A DNA stretch of 17,803 nt, taken from contig JBFJVD010000027.1 in the NCBI GenBank assembly GCA_041624375.1, positions 1-17,803 of the forward strand, given 5' to 3'. Source of the DNA: JBFJVD01 sp041624375 (GTDB taxonomy: Bacteria; Chloroflexota; Anaerolineae; Anaerolineales; E44-bin32). A model generated the notes under the pieces. It did not search any database, was not told the origin of the DNA, and worked only from the letters and a program-made list of their open reading frames with translations. The translations under genes were made by a program, and so were the position numbers. Of this stretch, positions 1-9,002 are shown piece by piece (positions within the stretch are counted from its first letter, which is position 1; each line of letters opens with the position of its first letter).

Positions 1-81
1 ACCTCTTTCGGGATCACCATTGAGCCGGCGGGCGGAAGCCCGGGCCCCACCGGCGAGCGCGCTTTGAGCGGAGACGCCTGA
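1..81 (+). CDS. C-terminal end of an anti-sigma factor (RskA-like), partial
   Basis: Only the last 26 codons are present, in the frame that starts at base 1, with TGA at 79-81. The tail reads FGITIEPAGGSPGPTGE, which resembles the conserved end of the extracytoplasmic domain of RskA-family anti-sigma-K factors, where a 'V/ITxEPAGGSPxPTG' motif is typical. Such proteins are membrane-anchored and hold an ECF sigma factor inactive. The sigma factor partner, if there is one, would lie to the left of the window. The assignment rests on this short motif alone, so it is a family-level guess. The stop is followed by about 100 bp containing the promoter of the next gene. Confidence 0.55.
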   Translation, partial: TSFGITIEPAGGSPGPTGERALSGDA

Positions 82-106
82 CCTCCCTCCTGCCCGCAAC
101 CCCCAA

Positions 107-135
107 TTGAGCCTCTTCCCCAGCGAATGTATACT
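107..135 (+). promoter_or_regulatory. Sigma70-type promoter of the patatin gene
   Basis: The -35 box TTGAGC (107-112) and -10 box TATACT (130-135) are separated by 17 bp. Each is close to the housekeeping consensus. Transcription would start near 142, giving a leader of about 40 nt before the ATG at 183. Confidence 0.55.
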
Positions 136-182
136 GGCCCGATGTCACCCGACCCCAGTTCGACATCCAAAGGGAGCAACTG

Positions 183-1178
183 ATGGCGGATTTGATCAAG
201 ATTCTTTCCATCGACGGCGGCGGAATCCGCGGCATCATCCCGGCGCGCATCCTGGCGCACATCGAAGAGCAGACCGGCCGGCCGATTTCGGCGCTCTTCG
301 ACTTGATTTCCGGGACCTCGACCGGCGGCATCCTGACCCTCGGTATGGTGAAACCGGACGATCAAGGCGCGCCCGAGCACAGCGCCGAGGCCATCCTGCG
401 TCTCTACGAAGAGGAAGGACCGGCGATCTTCTCCACCTCGTTTGGCCACCGGCTTCGGAACCTGGGAAGCCTGATCGGGCCAAAGTACCCCGTGACGCCG
501 CTGGAGCAGGTGCTGCAGCGATACTTCGGTGACTCTCGCCTGAGCCAGGCGCTGACCGGCGTGCTGATCACCAGCTACGACATTGAGCGCCGGCGACCCC
601 ATTTCTTCAAGACGCGCCATGCGCAGGATCCAAAGCGCAAGGGTCGGGATGACTACTTGATGCGCGACATCGCGCGGGCGACCTCAGCGGCCCCAACCTA
701 CTTCTCACCCTTGCAGCTCGAAGTCGAAGGAATGACGGAGTACCTGGCGCTTGTCGACGGGGGCGTCTACGCCAACAATCCGGCGATGTGCGCCCTGGCC
801 GAGATGCGCCGCTTCCAGCCCGATGCCGACATCCTCGTCGTCTCGCTGGGCACCGGCCAGCTCACCGAACGGCTACCTTACAGCCAGGCCCGCCGCTGGG
901 GACTGGCCCGCTGGGCCCGCCCGGTGCTCGATGTGGTCTTCGACGGCGTCAGCGACACGGTCGATTACCAGCTCCTGCAGCTGCTCCCGGGCACGGAGAG
1001 CGGCGAAGCCCGCTTCTACCGTCTCCAGACCGCGCTGGGCAAGGACAGCCAGGCACTGGACAACGTCAGCCAAGAGAATCTGCGCTTCCTGAAGCTGCAA
1101 GCCGAGGACCTGATCGAAGCGCAGAGCGCCCGGCTCGACAAGCTGTGCCAGCAGCTCACCGCCGGGCACGAGGCTTGA
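183..1178 (+). CDS. Patatin-like phospholipase / acyl hydrolase
   Basis: This 331-residue protein carries the full patatin signature. There is a glycine-rich oxyanion loop DGGGIRG (residues 11-17), the nucleophile elbow GTSTG with Ser46, and the catalytic-dyad Asp192 in DGGVYANNPA. Proteins of this fold hydrolyse acyl chains from phospholipids or other lipids. No signal peptide or membrane segment is visible, so it is probably cytoplasmic. The ATG at 183 has a good Shine-Dalgarno site (AAGGGAG about 7 nt upstream). The length and the N-terminal DGGGIRGIIP pattern resemble the patatin subfamily that includes CBASS effectors such as CapV, but no cyclic nucleotide synthase or other defence gene lies in this window, so a defence role is not supported. 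It appears to be a single-gene unit facing dnaA tail to tail. The hydrolase family is certain; the substrate is unknown. Confidence 0.88.
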   Translation: MADLIKILSIDGGGIRGIIPARILAHIEEQTGRPISALFDLISGTSTGGILTLGMVKPDDQGAPEHSAEAILRLYEEEGPAIFSTSFGHRLRNLGSLIGPKYPVTPLEQVLQRYFGDSRLSQALTGVLITSYDIERRRPHFFKTRHAQDPKRKGRDDYLMRDIARATSAAPTYFSPLQLEVEGMTEYLALVDGGVYANNPAMCALAEMRRFQPDADILVVSLGTGQLTERLPYSQARRWGLARWARPVLDVVFDGVSDTVDYQLLQLLPGTESGEARFYRLQTALGKDSQALDNVSQENLRFLKLQAEDLIEAQSARLDKLCQQLTAGHEA

Positions 1179-1200
1179 GCCCCCGCCCGTTCCAAACCTG

Positions 1201-1234
1201 GAAAAAGAAGAGGGCCGCCCGCATGGGCGGCCCT
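1201..1234 (-). terminator. Rho-independent terminator of dnaA
   Basis: A perfect 10-bp stem (AGGGCCGCCC, 1211-1220, paired with 1225-1234) has a 4-nt loop GCAT. Read on the minus strand it is followed by a T-rich tract (CTTCTTTTTC, complement of 1201-1210). It lies about 20 bp past the dnaA stop. On the plus strand the hairpin has no T tract, so its main role is for dnaA, though it could also stall patatin transcripts. Confidence 0.75.
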
Positions 1235-1254
1235 TGAGGTCTTGCTGAGCCCGG

Positions 1255-2625
1255 CTAGGAAGCGGGTACGCGGATCCGCTCGTAGAGCGCTTCGCGCAGC
1301 GCAAAGATCTGGCGCCGCAGCGTGTCATCGCGCTCGAGCAGGTCGGCGATCTTGTCGCAACCATAGATCACCGTGGTGTGATCCCGGCCGCCAAGCGCCG
1401 CGCCGATCTGCGGCAGCGAAGCGTCGGTTTCTTCGCGGATCAGGTACATGGCGACCTGTCTCGGCAGCGCCACCTCCCGCGACCGGTCGCGCCCCAACAG
1501 CCGCTCCCGGGAGACGCCAAAGCGGGTGGCGACCAGATCGATGATCTGATCGATATCGAGCTCGCTGCCGCGAGGCAGGAAATCTTCAAGGGCGGACTCG
1601 ACCACCTGCTCGGTGAGCGGCACGCCGCTCAAATCGGAAAAGGCCAGCACCCGAGTGAGCGCCCCCTCCAGTTCGCGGATGTTGCTCTGCACCCGGCGGG
1701 CGATAATCTCCAGTAGCGCCGGCTCGACGCTACGACCGGTGCGCTCCGCTTTGGACCGCAGGATGGCCAGACGGGTCTCGAAATCCGGGGGCTGGATATC
1801 CACCGTCAACCCCCACTCGAAGCGGGAGCGCAGCCGCTCCTCGAGGGTCACCAGGGCCTTGGGGGGGCGATCGGATGAAATGACAAGCTGCTTGTCCTGC
1901 CCGTGGAGCGTATTGAAGGTGTGAAAGAATTCTTCCTGGGTCGATTCCTTGCCGGCGATGAACTGGATGTCATCGATGAGCAGCACATCGCTCCGCCGGT
2001 AGCGCTCCCGGAAGGCCTCCGTGGTGTGGCCGCGGATGGCGTTGATCAAATCGTTGGTAAAGTCTTCCGACGAAACGTAGAGCACATGGAGCCCGTTCTC
2101 GCAGCACTGGTTGCCGATGGCGTGCAGGAGATGGGTCTTGCCCAGGCCAACCCCACCGTAGAGGAAGAGTGGGTTGTAGGCGTGCGCCGGGCTTTCCACC
2201 ACAGCCTGGGCGGCCGCGTGGGCCAGCCGGTTGCTGGCGCCGACGACGAAGCTCTCGAATGAGTAGCGGATGTTCAGCTGAGCGGGGCGGCGTGTTGGAC
2301 GCGGTGCCTCGTCCTCGAGGAGCGTCTCCGCCGCCGGCTCGGCTTCGATCGCCGCCGCCGTTTCTGTCTCCGACGACTCATCGTGCCAGACGATGAAGCG
2401 CACATCAACGGTGCGGCCGAGGATCCCCGCCAGTATTCGTTTGACGGTGGAGACCAATCGGTCTTCGAGCCAGTCACGCGCGTAGGCGTTCTGGACACCG
2501 ATTACAAAGGCGCCGTCTTCGTAGGTCAGCAATTCTGCGTCGCGCACCCAGGTATCGTACGATGCCCTTGGCATTTCAATTTGGAGCTGGCCAAGCGCCG
2601 CCTGCCAGTGTCGCTCCGCGTTCAT
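1255..2625 (-). CDS. dnaA: Chromosomal replication initiator protein DnaA
   Basis: DnaA binds DnaA boxes at the origin, melts the DNA and loads the replicative helicase. From the ATG at 2625 the protein has 456 residues, normal for the family. Visible parts, in order: N-terminal domain I (residues about 1-80), a variable Glu/Ala-rich linker (85-115), and the AAA+ core with Walker A GGVGLGKT (157-164) and Walker B LLIDDI (215-220). The C-terminal DNA-binding domain follows, with the DnaA signature GRDHTTVIYG (413-422). The frame is open 60 codons further upstream, but 2625 is chosen because GGAGGTG sits 6-8 nt before it and the upstream residues do not look like DnaA. dnaN, recF and gyrB do not follow; the gene ends in a terminator and stands alone, next to radA upstream. 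Confidence 0.97.
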   Translation of the reverse strand: MNAERHWQAALGQLQIEMPRASYDTWVRDAELLTYEDGAFVIGVQNAYARDWLEDRLVSTVKRILAGILGRTVDVRFIVWHDESSETETAAAIEAEPAAETLLEDEAPRPTRRPAQLNIRYSFESFVVGASNRLAHAAAQAVVESPAHAYNPLFLYGGVGLGKTHLLHAIGNQCCENGLHVLYVSSEDFTNDLINAIRGHTTEAFRERYRRSDVLLIDDIQFIAGKESTQEEFFHTFNTLHGQDKQLVISSDRPPKALVTLEERLRSRFEWGLTVDIQPPDFETRLAILRSKAERTGRSVEPALLEIIARRVQSNIRELEGALTRVLAFSDLSGVPLTEQVVESALEDFLPRGSELDIDQIIDLVATRFGVSRERLLGRDRSREVALPRQVAMYLIREETDASLPQIGAALGGRDHTTVIYGCDKIADLLERDDTLRRQIFALREALYERIRVPAS

Positions 2626-2813
2626 GCCCACCTCCGGATCCCAGCCTGGGCGATCGGCTCCATATGCAAGCCAGGGAGTTATCGTGATGCTCGTTCCCGT
2701 TTGGCGAACCGTGTGGATGGAAGACCACGACCGGGGTGTGGCGGTCGGACTCACATACCGGTGCCGAGGACATCCTCTGGCCGCCCTCCCTCCGTTCACC
2801 GGCAACGGTCACG

Positions 2814-2842
2814 ATCATAGCAGAGTGGAGAGGCAAGTTCAA
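2814..2842 (-). promoter_or_regulatory. Promoter of dnaA
   Basis: On the minus strand TTGAAC (complement of 2837-2842) and TATGAT (complement of 2814-2819) are spaced by exactly 17 bp. TGC directly precedes the -10 box, giving an extended -10. The predicted start near 2807 leaves a leader of about 180 nt before the dnaA ATG, long enough to carry regulation. Confidence 0.6.
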
Positions 2843-2855
2843 TACGCTAAGCCTG

Positions 2856-2875
2856 CGGGAACCTAAAAATTCCCG
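2856..2875. repeat. Inverted repeat just upstream of the dnaA promoter
   Basis: CGGGAA (2856-2861) and TTCCCG (2870-2875) form a perfect 6-bp inverted repeat around the 8-nt A-rich centre CCTAAAAA. It begins 13 bp upstream of the dnaA -35 box and opens the most AT-rich part of the intergenic region. It could be an operator or an activator site; no regulator can be named. Confidence 0.4.
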
Positions 2876-2956
2876 AAGATTTAAGAGCGGTTAGTGTTAA
2901 AGGAAACCGAACACGTGCAGGCGCGGCGAATCCGGTCCCTGCCCTCTCCCGAGCCG

Positions 2957-3011
2957 CTCAGATTCCAGCACCCCATATCTGGCCACCTCAGATTAACCCA
3001 CCTTGTATCTG
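2957..3011. repeat. Pair of 25-bp imperfect direct repeats, 30-bp period
   Basis: Copies at 2957-2981 and 2987-3011 share CTCAGATT at the left and TATCTG at the right, with 11 less conserved bases between. Within each copy CAGAT and ATCTG are inverted around 13 bases, so the segment reads CAGAT...ATCTG...CAGAT...ATCTG. The 30-bp period places the sites on nearly the same DNA face, as expected for cooperative binding. The function is unknown. Confidence 0.45.
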
Positions 3012-3156
3012 CCGTAGAAAATGTCGGCCGGCGGCGGGTCCCCCGCGCGCCGGTTCGGACAGCGCGCGATCCTTAAACCTTAACGACAGCACGGGACGTG
3101 GGCCGGCGCGCGCCGCTCGCGGCTAGCCGCATGCCGAGGGGTTCGTTTGCGGTTCT

Positions 3157-4536
3157 TCAAGCGCGTTTGGGTTCGGCGAGGACGAAATCGAGCGCTTCGC
3201 GCACCGATCGTGCCGGGCGGACCTCCAGTCCGGCCGGCGGCTCTCCCTCGGGACGGACGCTGCGCGGCACGATCACCCGGCGAAAGCCGAGTTTGGCCGC
3301 CTCGCGCAGGCGGGCCGGCAGCTGGCTCACCGCTCGCAGCTCACCGGAGAGACCGATCTCTCCGATCAGCGCGGCGTCTGCCGGCAGCGGCGCATCGCGG
3401 ACCGACGAGGCGATCGCCGCCGCCACCGCCAGGTCGGCCGCCGGCTCGCCGATCCTCAGGCCGCCGACGACGTTCACAAAGACGTCCTGGTCGGCCAGCC
3501 GCAGCCCGACGCGCCGGCTGAGGACGGCGATGGTGAGCAGCATCCGGTTCAGGTCGAGGCCGTTGGCAGTGCGCCGTGGATGGCCGAACGAGGTGCTGCT
3601 CGTGAGGCCCTGTACCTCCACCAGCAGCGGGCGGGTTCCCTCCATCGTCACAGCCACGGCGGAGCCGGGCGCGTTCAGCACCCGCTCGGCCAGGAACGCT
3701 TCGGATGGGTTGGGGACCTCGCGCATCCCTTCGGTCGCCATCTCGAAGACGCCCACCTCCGTCGTGGCGCCGAAGCGGTTCTTCACCGAGCGCAGCAGGC
3801 GGTAGGCGTGGTAGGGGTCGCCTTCCAGGTAGAGCACGGTGTCGACGATGTGCTCCAGCACCCTCGGCCCGGCGATGGCGCCTTCCTTGGTGACATGCCC
3901 CACCAGGAAAACGGCCGCGCCGGAAGCTTTCGCCAGGGCCTGCAGCACCGAAGCGCAGGCGCGCACCTGCGAAACCGAGCCCGCCGCCGAGTCCAGTTCC
4001 GCCGTGTGGGTCGTCTGAATCGAATCGACCACGATCAGGCTGGGGCCGACAGCATCGATGTGCGCCAGGATCGCCTCGAGCGAAGTCTCCGTGAGCAGGT
4101 AGAGCTGGTCGGCTTCGGCCTCCGCTTTGAGCCGCAGGGCGCGCGCTTTGATCTGGCGCTCCGACTCCTCCCCGGAAACGTAAAGCACCGAGGCCCGCTC
4201 CGCCATCAGCAGCGCCATTTGCAGCAGCAGGGTCGACTTCCCGATGCCGGGATCCCCGCCGATCAGCACGACGGACCCGGGCACGATGCCGCCGCCGAGC
4301 ACCCGGGCGAATTCTTCGACCGGGAGCGCCAGCCGCTCGTCCGGGTCGCCTTCGATTTCGGAGAGCCGGACGGGGCGCGAGTCCCCGCGCCGGGCCACCA
4401 CGGCCCGCGGCGGCGACGCCGCCTCCAGTTCGGGGAGCATGCTGTTCCAGGCGCCGCACTGCGGGCAGCGGCCGAGCGGTTTGGGGGCGCTGCGGCCGCA
4501 CTCCTGGCAGACATAACGGGTCTTCGTCTTGGCCAA
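3157..4536 (-). CDS. radA: DNA repair protein RadA (Sms)
   Basis: RadA is a RecA-like ATPase and hexameric helicase that promotes branch migration in recombinational repair. The 459-residue product matches the usual length. It shows the N-terminal four-cysteine zinc motif (Cys10, 13, 24, 27), Walker A GGDPGIGKST (93-102), the RadA-specific KNRFG motif (252-256) and a C-terminal Lon-protease-like domain. I place the start at the TTG at 4536, giving the familiar N-terminus (M)AKTKTRYVCQECG. A GGAGG/GAGGAG stretch lies just upstream, and the open frame further upstream to 4587 does not look like RadA. It follows clpC by 106 bp on the same strand with no clear terminator between, so co-transcription from the clpC promoter is likely. 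The clpC-radA order is also seen in Bacillus-type genomes. Confidence 0.95.
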   Translation of the reverse strand: MAKTKTRYVCQECGRSAPKPLGRCPQCGAWNSMLPELEAASPPRAVVARRGDSRPVRLSEIEGDPDERLALPVEEFARVLGGGIVPGSVVLIGGDPGIGKSTLLLQMALLMAERASVLYVSGEESERQIKARALRLKAEAEADQLYLLTETSLEAILAHIDAVGPSLIVVDSIQTTHTAELDSAAGSVSQVRACASVLQALAKASGAAVFLVGHVTKEGAIAGPRVLEHIVDTVLYLEGDPYHAYRLLRSVKNRFGATTEVGVFEMATEGMREVPNPSEAFLAERVLNAPGSAVAVTMEGTRPLLVEVQGLTSSTSFGHPRRTANGLDLNRMLLTIAVLSRRVGLRLADQDVFVNVVGGLRIGEPAADLAVAAAIASSVRDAPLPADAALIGEIGLSGELRAVSQLPARLREAAKLGFRRVIVPRSVRPEGEPPAGLEVRPARSVREALDFVLAEPKRA

Positions 4537-4642
4537 CGGTCTCCTCCCCTCCAGACTGTACGCAGGCGCTGCCCTGCCGTCAAGCAATGGACCCGACGCT
4601 CGTCGGGCCCATCAGACATTCGGGTTGGGGGTTGGTCGGCGA

Positions 4643-7153
<2,511 letters not shown>

Positions 7154-7202
7154 GGTCCATCCCTCCGTGAAGCTTTGACGGTGGTCCAGCCGCTAATTGG
7201 AC

Positions 7203-7252
7203 GTATTCTACCAAAGATTGACCTTGCACATTCCTTACCATGTGTTCTACCA
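7203..7252. repeat. Two copies of GTRTTCTACCA upstream of clpC, 39 bp apart
   Basis: GTATTCTACCA (7203-7213) and GTGTTCTACCA (7242-7252) differ at one base. The first covers the predicted clpC -10 box. Between them, on the minus strand, is AGGTCAAT, which resembles one CtsR half-site, but a proper CtsR tandem is not present. They may be a repressor operator or tandem -10 elements. Confidence 0.4.
7205..7213 (-). promoter_or_regulatory. Extended -10 promoter of clpC
   Basis: On the minus strand TGGTAGAAT combines the extended -10 TGn with TAGAAT (complement of 7205-7210). No good -35 box is seen at 17 bp, which is tolerable for extended -10 promoters. The predicted start near 7198 gives a leader of about 45 nt before the GTG start. 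Confidence 0.45.
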
Positions 7253-7284
7253 TGCCGTGACGCTGGTCCTAAGTGGCCCAACCT

Positions 7285-7324
7285 ACGAAAACCAAAGGCC
7301 GGGTGCCCATCCCCTCACCCGGCC
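7285..7324 (-). terminator. Rho-independent terminator of the S1 gene
   Basis: A perfect 9-bp stem GGCCGGGTG/CACCCGGCC (7297-7305 with 7316-7324) has a 10-nt loop. Read on the minus strand it is followed by TTTGGTTTTCG. It begins 8 bp after the S1-protein stop codon and separates that gene from clpC. Confidence 0.8.
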
Positions 7325-7331
7325 AGGATTC

Positions 7332-8819
7332 TCAAGCTGTCGGGCTTTCTAGGCCGCCGCCGTCCTCATCGGGCTGCTCAAGGAGCTCGTCTTCCGCCTG
7401 CGGCGGGACCTCCTCTATCTCGTCTTCCTCGGGCACATCGGCTGCCGGCTCGGCGGACGGTGCGTCTTCCATTGCCAGATCGCTCTCGGCTTCCATTTCG
7501 TCCGAGACTCCCGCGTCGGTCGCTTCCATGTCGGCCTGCAGCGGCTCCCCAAACTCACCTTCGAGCTCTGACTCCAAATCGGCGTCGAAGTCGACGACCT
7601 CTTCTTCGGCTGGCTCGCCCGCGTCGTCGATCTCCTGCATCGCCTGCTTCCAGTCCATATCGGCGAACTCGGTCGAGTCCACTTTGCGCAGGCTGAGGCC
7701 GATGCGGCGGCGGTCGGGCTCGACCTTAATGATGCGCAGCGTGAGCCGGTCGCCCTCGTGGACCACCTCGCCGGGGTGCTCGATCCGCTGCTCGGAGAGC
7801 TCGGAGATGTGGATCAAGCCTTCGACCTCGTACTCCTGGGATTCTTCCAGGCGAGCAAACGCGCCGAACTTGGTGATTTTGGTCACCATACCTTCGACGA
7901 GCTGGCCTTCCTGAAACTTAGCTGCGATCTCATCCCAGGGATCGTCCTCAAGCTCACGCAGGGAGAGGCTGATCCGTTTGCGCTCGGGGTCGAGATCCAG
8001 GATTTTCACCTCGACCTTTTGGCCGACTTCGAGCACTTCGCTGGGATGGTTGATGCGCTTCCAAGAAATCTCAGAGGTGTGGACCAGCCCATCGGCGCCT
8101 CCGATATCAACGAATGCGCCAAAATCCGCCAGGCTGATGACATGCCCGGATCGAATCTCGCCCGGTTTCAGTTCATCGATGAGCCGCTCTTTGAGCACAT
8201 CGCGCGCTTCGCGGGTCGCGGCGCGCTCGGAAAGGATCAGGCGGTTGCGCTTGCGATCTACTTCGATGACTTTGGCCACGATGGGTTCGCCGACCATCTT
8301 GCCCCACCGTTGATCCGGCGTGCTGCCCTGGGCGCGGCGGCGGCGGGAAAGGCTTACCTGAGATCCGGGCACGAAGCCGCGCAGGTGGCCCAGCTTGACC
8401 AGCAGGCCGCCCTTGTTGTAGCCGCTGACTTCGCCGTCGAAATTGTCTTCCGACTCGAGCAGTCGTTCAGCCCGATTCCAATCTTCTTCTTCTTCTGCCT
8501 TGACAATCGAGAGCTGGATCATGCCGTCGCGACGGCCGGCGCGGACGACGTACACGGTCACATCGGTGCCGACACTCACTTCGGCGCGGCGTTCTTCCGA
8601 CAGCTTCTGAAGCTCGTCGCCCGGGATGATCCCTTCGGATTTGGCGCCGATGTCGACCAGGATGTCATTCTCGGTGATACGAGCGATCGTGCCGGTCCGG
8701 ATTTCGCCTTGGCGGGGGGTTTCAAGCAGGTACGCCTCGTCTTCCAACAAGGCGTCCATCGGGTGGACTTCGCCTTCCTCCTCGCCTGGAGGAAGATTAT
8801 TCTGTTCGTTGATTTCCAT
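7332..8819 (-). CDS. S1 domain RNA-binding protein (ribosomal protein S1-like)
   Basis: This 495-residue protein has four S1 (OB-fold) domains at about residues 38-106, 126-198, 219-288 and 304-378. The third and fourth carry the standard pattern, for example GAFVDIGG...GLVHTSE and GAFARLE...GLIHISE. A tail of over 100 residues, very rich in Asp and Glu, follows. It is probably the functional counterpart of ribosomal protein S1, which binds mRNA at the 30S subunit and helps initiation; the acidic tail differs from proteobacterial S1, which has six domains. The start is the ATG at 8819: the frame is open to 8885, but those codons overlap the promoter. The only Shine-Dalgarno-like sequence (GGGAG, 8836-8840) is about 16 nt from the ATG, too far to be typical. 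It is a single-gene unit between its own promoter and terminator. Confidence 0.9.
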   Translation of the reverse strand: MEINEQNNLPPGEEEGEVHPMDALLEDEAYLLETPRQGEIRTGTIARITENDILVDIGAKSEGIIPGDELQKLSEERRAEVSVGTDVTVYVVRAGRRDGMIQLSIVKAEEEEDWNRAERLLESEDNFDGEVSGYNKGGLLVKLGHLRGFVPGSQVSLSRRRRAQGSTPDQRWGKMVGEPIVAKVIEVDRKRNRLILSERAATREARDVLKERLIDELKPGEIRSGHVISLADFGAFVDIGGADGLVHTSEISWKRINHPSEVLEVGQKVEVKILDLDPERKRISLSLRELEDDPWDEIAAKFQEGQLVEGMVTKITKFGAFARLEESQEYEVEGLIHISELSEQRIEHPGEVVHEGDRLTLRIIKVEPDRRRIGLSLRKVDSTEFADMDWKQAMQEIDDAGEPAEEEVVDFDADLESELEGEFGEPLQADMEATDAGVSDEMEAESDLAMEDAPSAEPAADVPEEDEIEEVPPQAEDELLEQPDEDGGGLESPTA

Positions 8820-8856
8820 AAGAACGCCGGTGTGACTCCCTTCCGAAGATGGAGGC

Positions 8857-8885
8857 ATTATAAAGGGGAAGATGGTGGTTGACAA
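8857..8885 (-). promoter_or_regulatory. Strong sigma70-type promoter of the S1 gene
   Basis: TTGTCA (complement of 8880-8885) and a perfect TATAAT (complement of 8857-8862) are spaced by exactly 17 bp. Initiation near 8850 gives a leader of about 30 nt. This is the best promoter in the window and fits a highly expressed translation gene. Confidence 0.75.
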
Positions 8886-8973
8886 CCGGTCCCGTTTTGG
8901 AGGACCGCGCGACCGATTTCCCCATCAACAAAGTCGTCCCACCGCCAATATCTGGTCACCCCGAACGTTACGT

Positions 8974-8979
8974 TATAAT
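8974..8979 (+). promoter_or_regulatory. -10 element of the chelatase genes
   Basis: A perfect TATAAT lies 23 bp before the ATG at 9003, which would give a leader of about 17 nt. No convincing -35 is seen; the position is occupied by ATATCTGGTCACC (8948-8960), which might be an activator site. It diverges from the S1 promoter within the same 183-bp intergenic region. Confidence 0.45.
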
Positions 8980-9002
8980 GTGGCGCTGGAAGGAAACCGA
9001 GC

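Larger units (their letters stand above)
2626..3156. other. Gene-free region upstream of dnaA; possible replication origin
   Basis: This 531-bp stretch between dnaA and the end of radA has no convincing gene. It contains the dnaA promoter, an A/T-richer patch (about 2862-2900), an inverted repeat, a pair of 25-bp imperfect repeats 30 bp apart, and GC-rich palindromes near 3119-3130 (GCGGCTAGCCGC). Origins often lie beside dnaA, but I find only one weak DnaA-box-like match (TGTGGATGG at 2712-2720, 7 of 9 to the complement of TTATCCACA). An origin is therefore possible rather than shown. Confidence 0.3.

Noticed and set aside
2626..2805. N-terminal extension of dnaA to 2805
   Set aside because: The extra 60 residues do not resemble DnaA domain I, while the ATG at 2625 has a near-perfect Shine-Dalgarno and a standard N-terminus.
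2894..3076. Small 60-codon plus-strand gene in the dnaA-radA gap
   Set aside because: It starts with GTG and has no Shine-Dalgarno. The Arg/Pro-rich translation looks like random GC-rich DNA, and the repeats explain the sequence better.
4592..4607. Hairpin CCCGAC-GCTC-GTCGGG between clpC and radA as a terminator
   Set aside because: The stem is only 6 bp and no T tract follows on the minus strand, so I do not call it. A weak attenuator remains possible.
7215..7235. CtsR operator upstream of clpC
   Set aside because: Only one heptamer (GGTCAAT) matches; the second half-site is absent and no ctsR is nearby.
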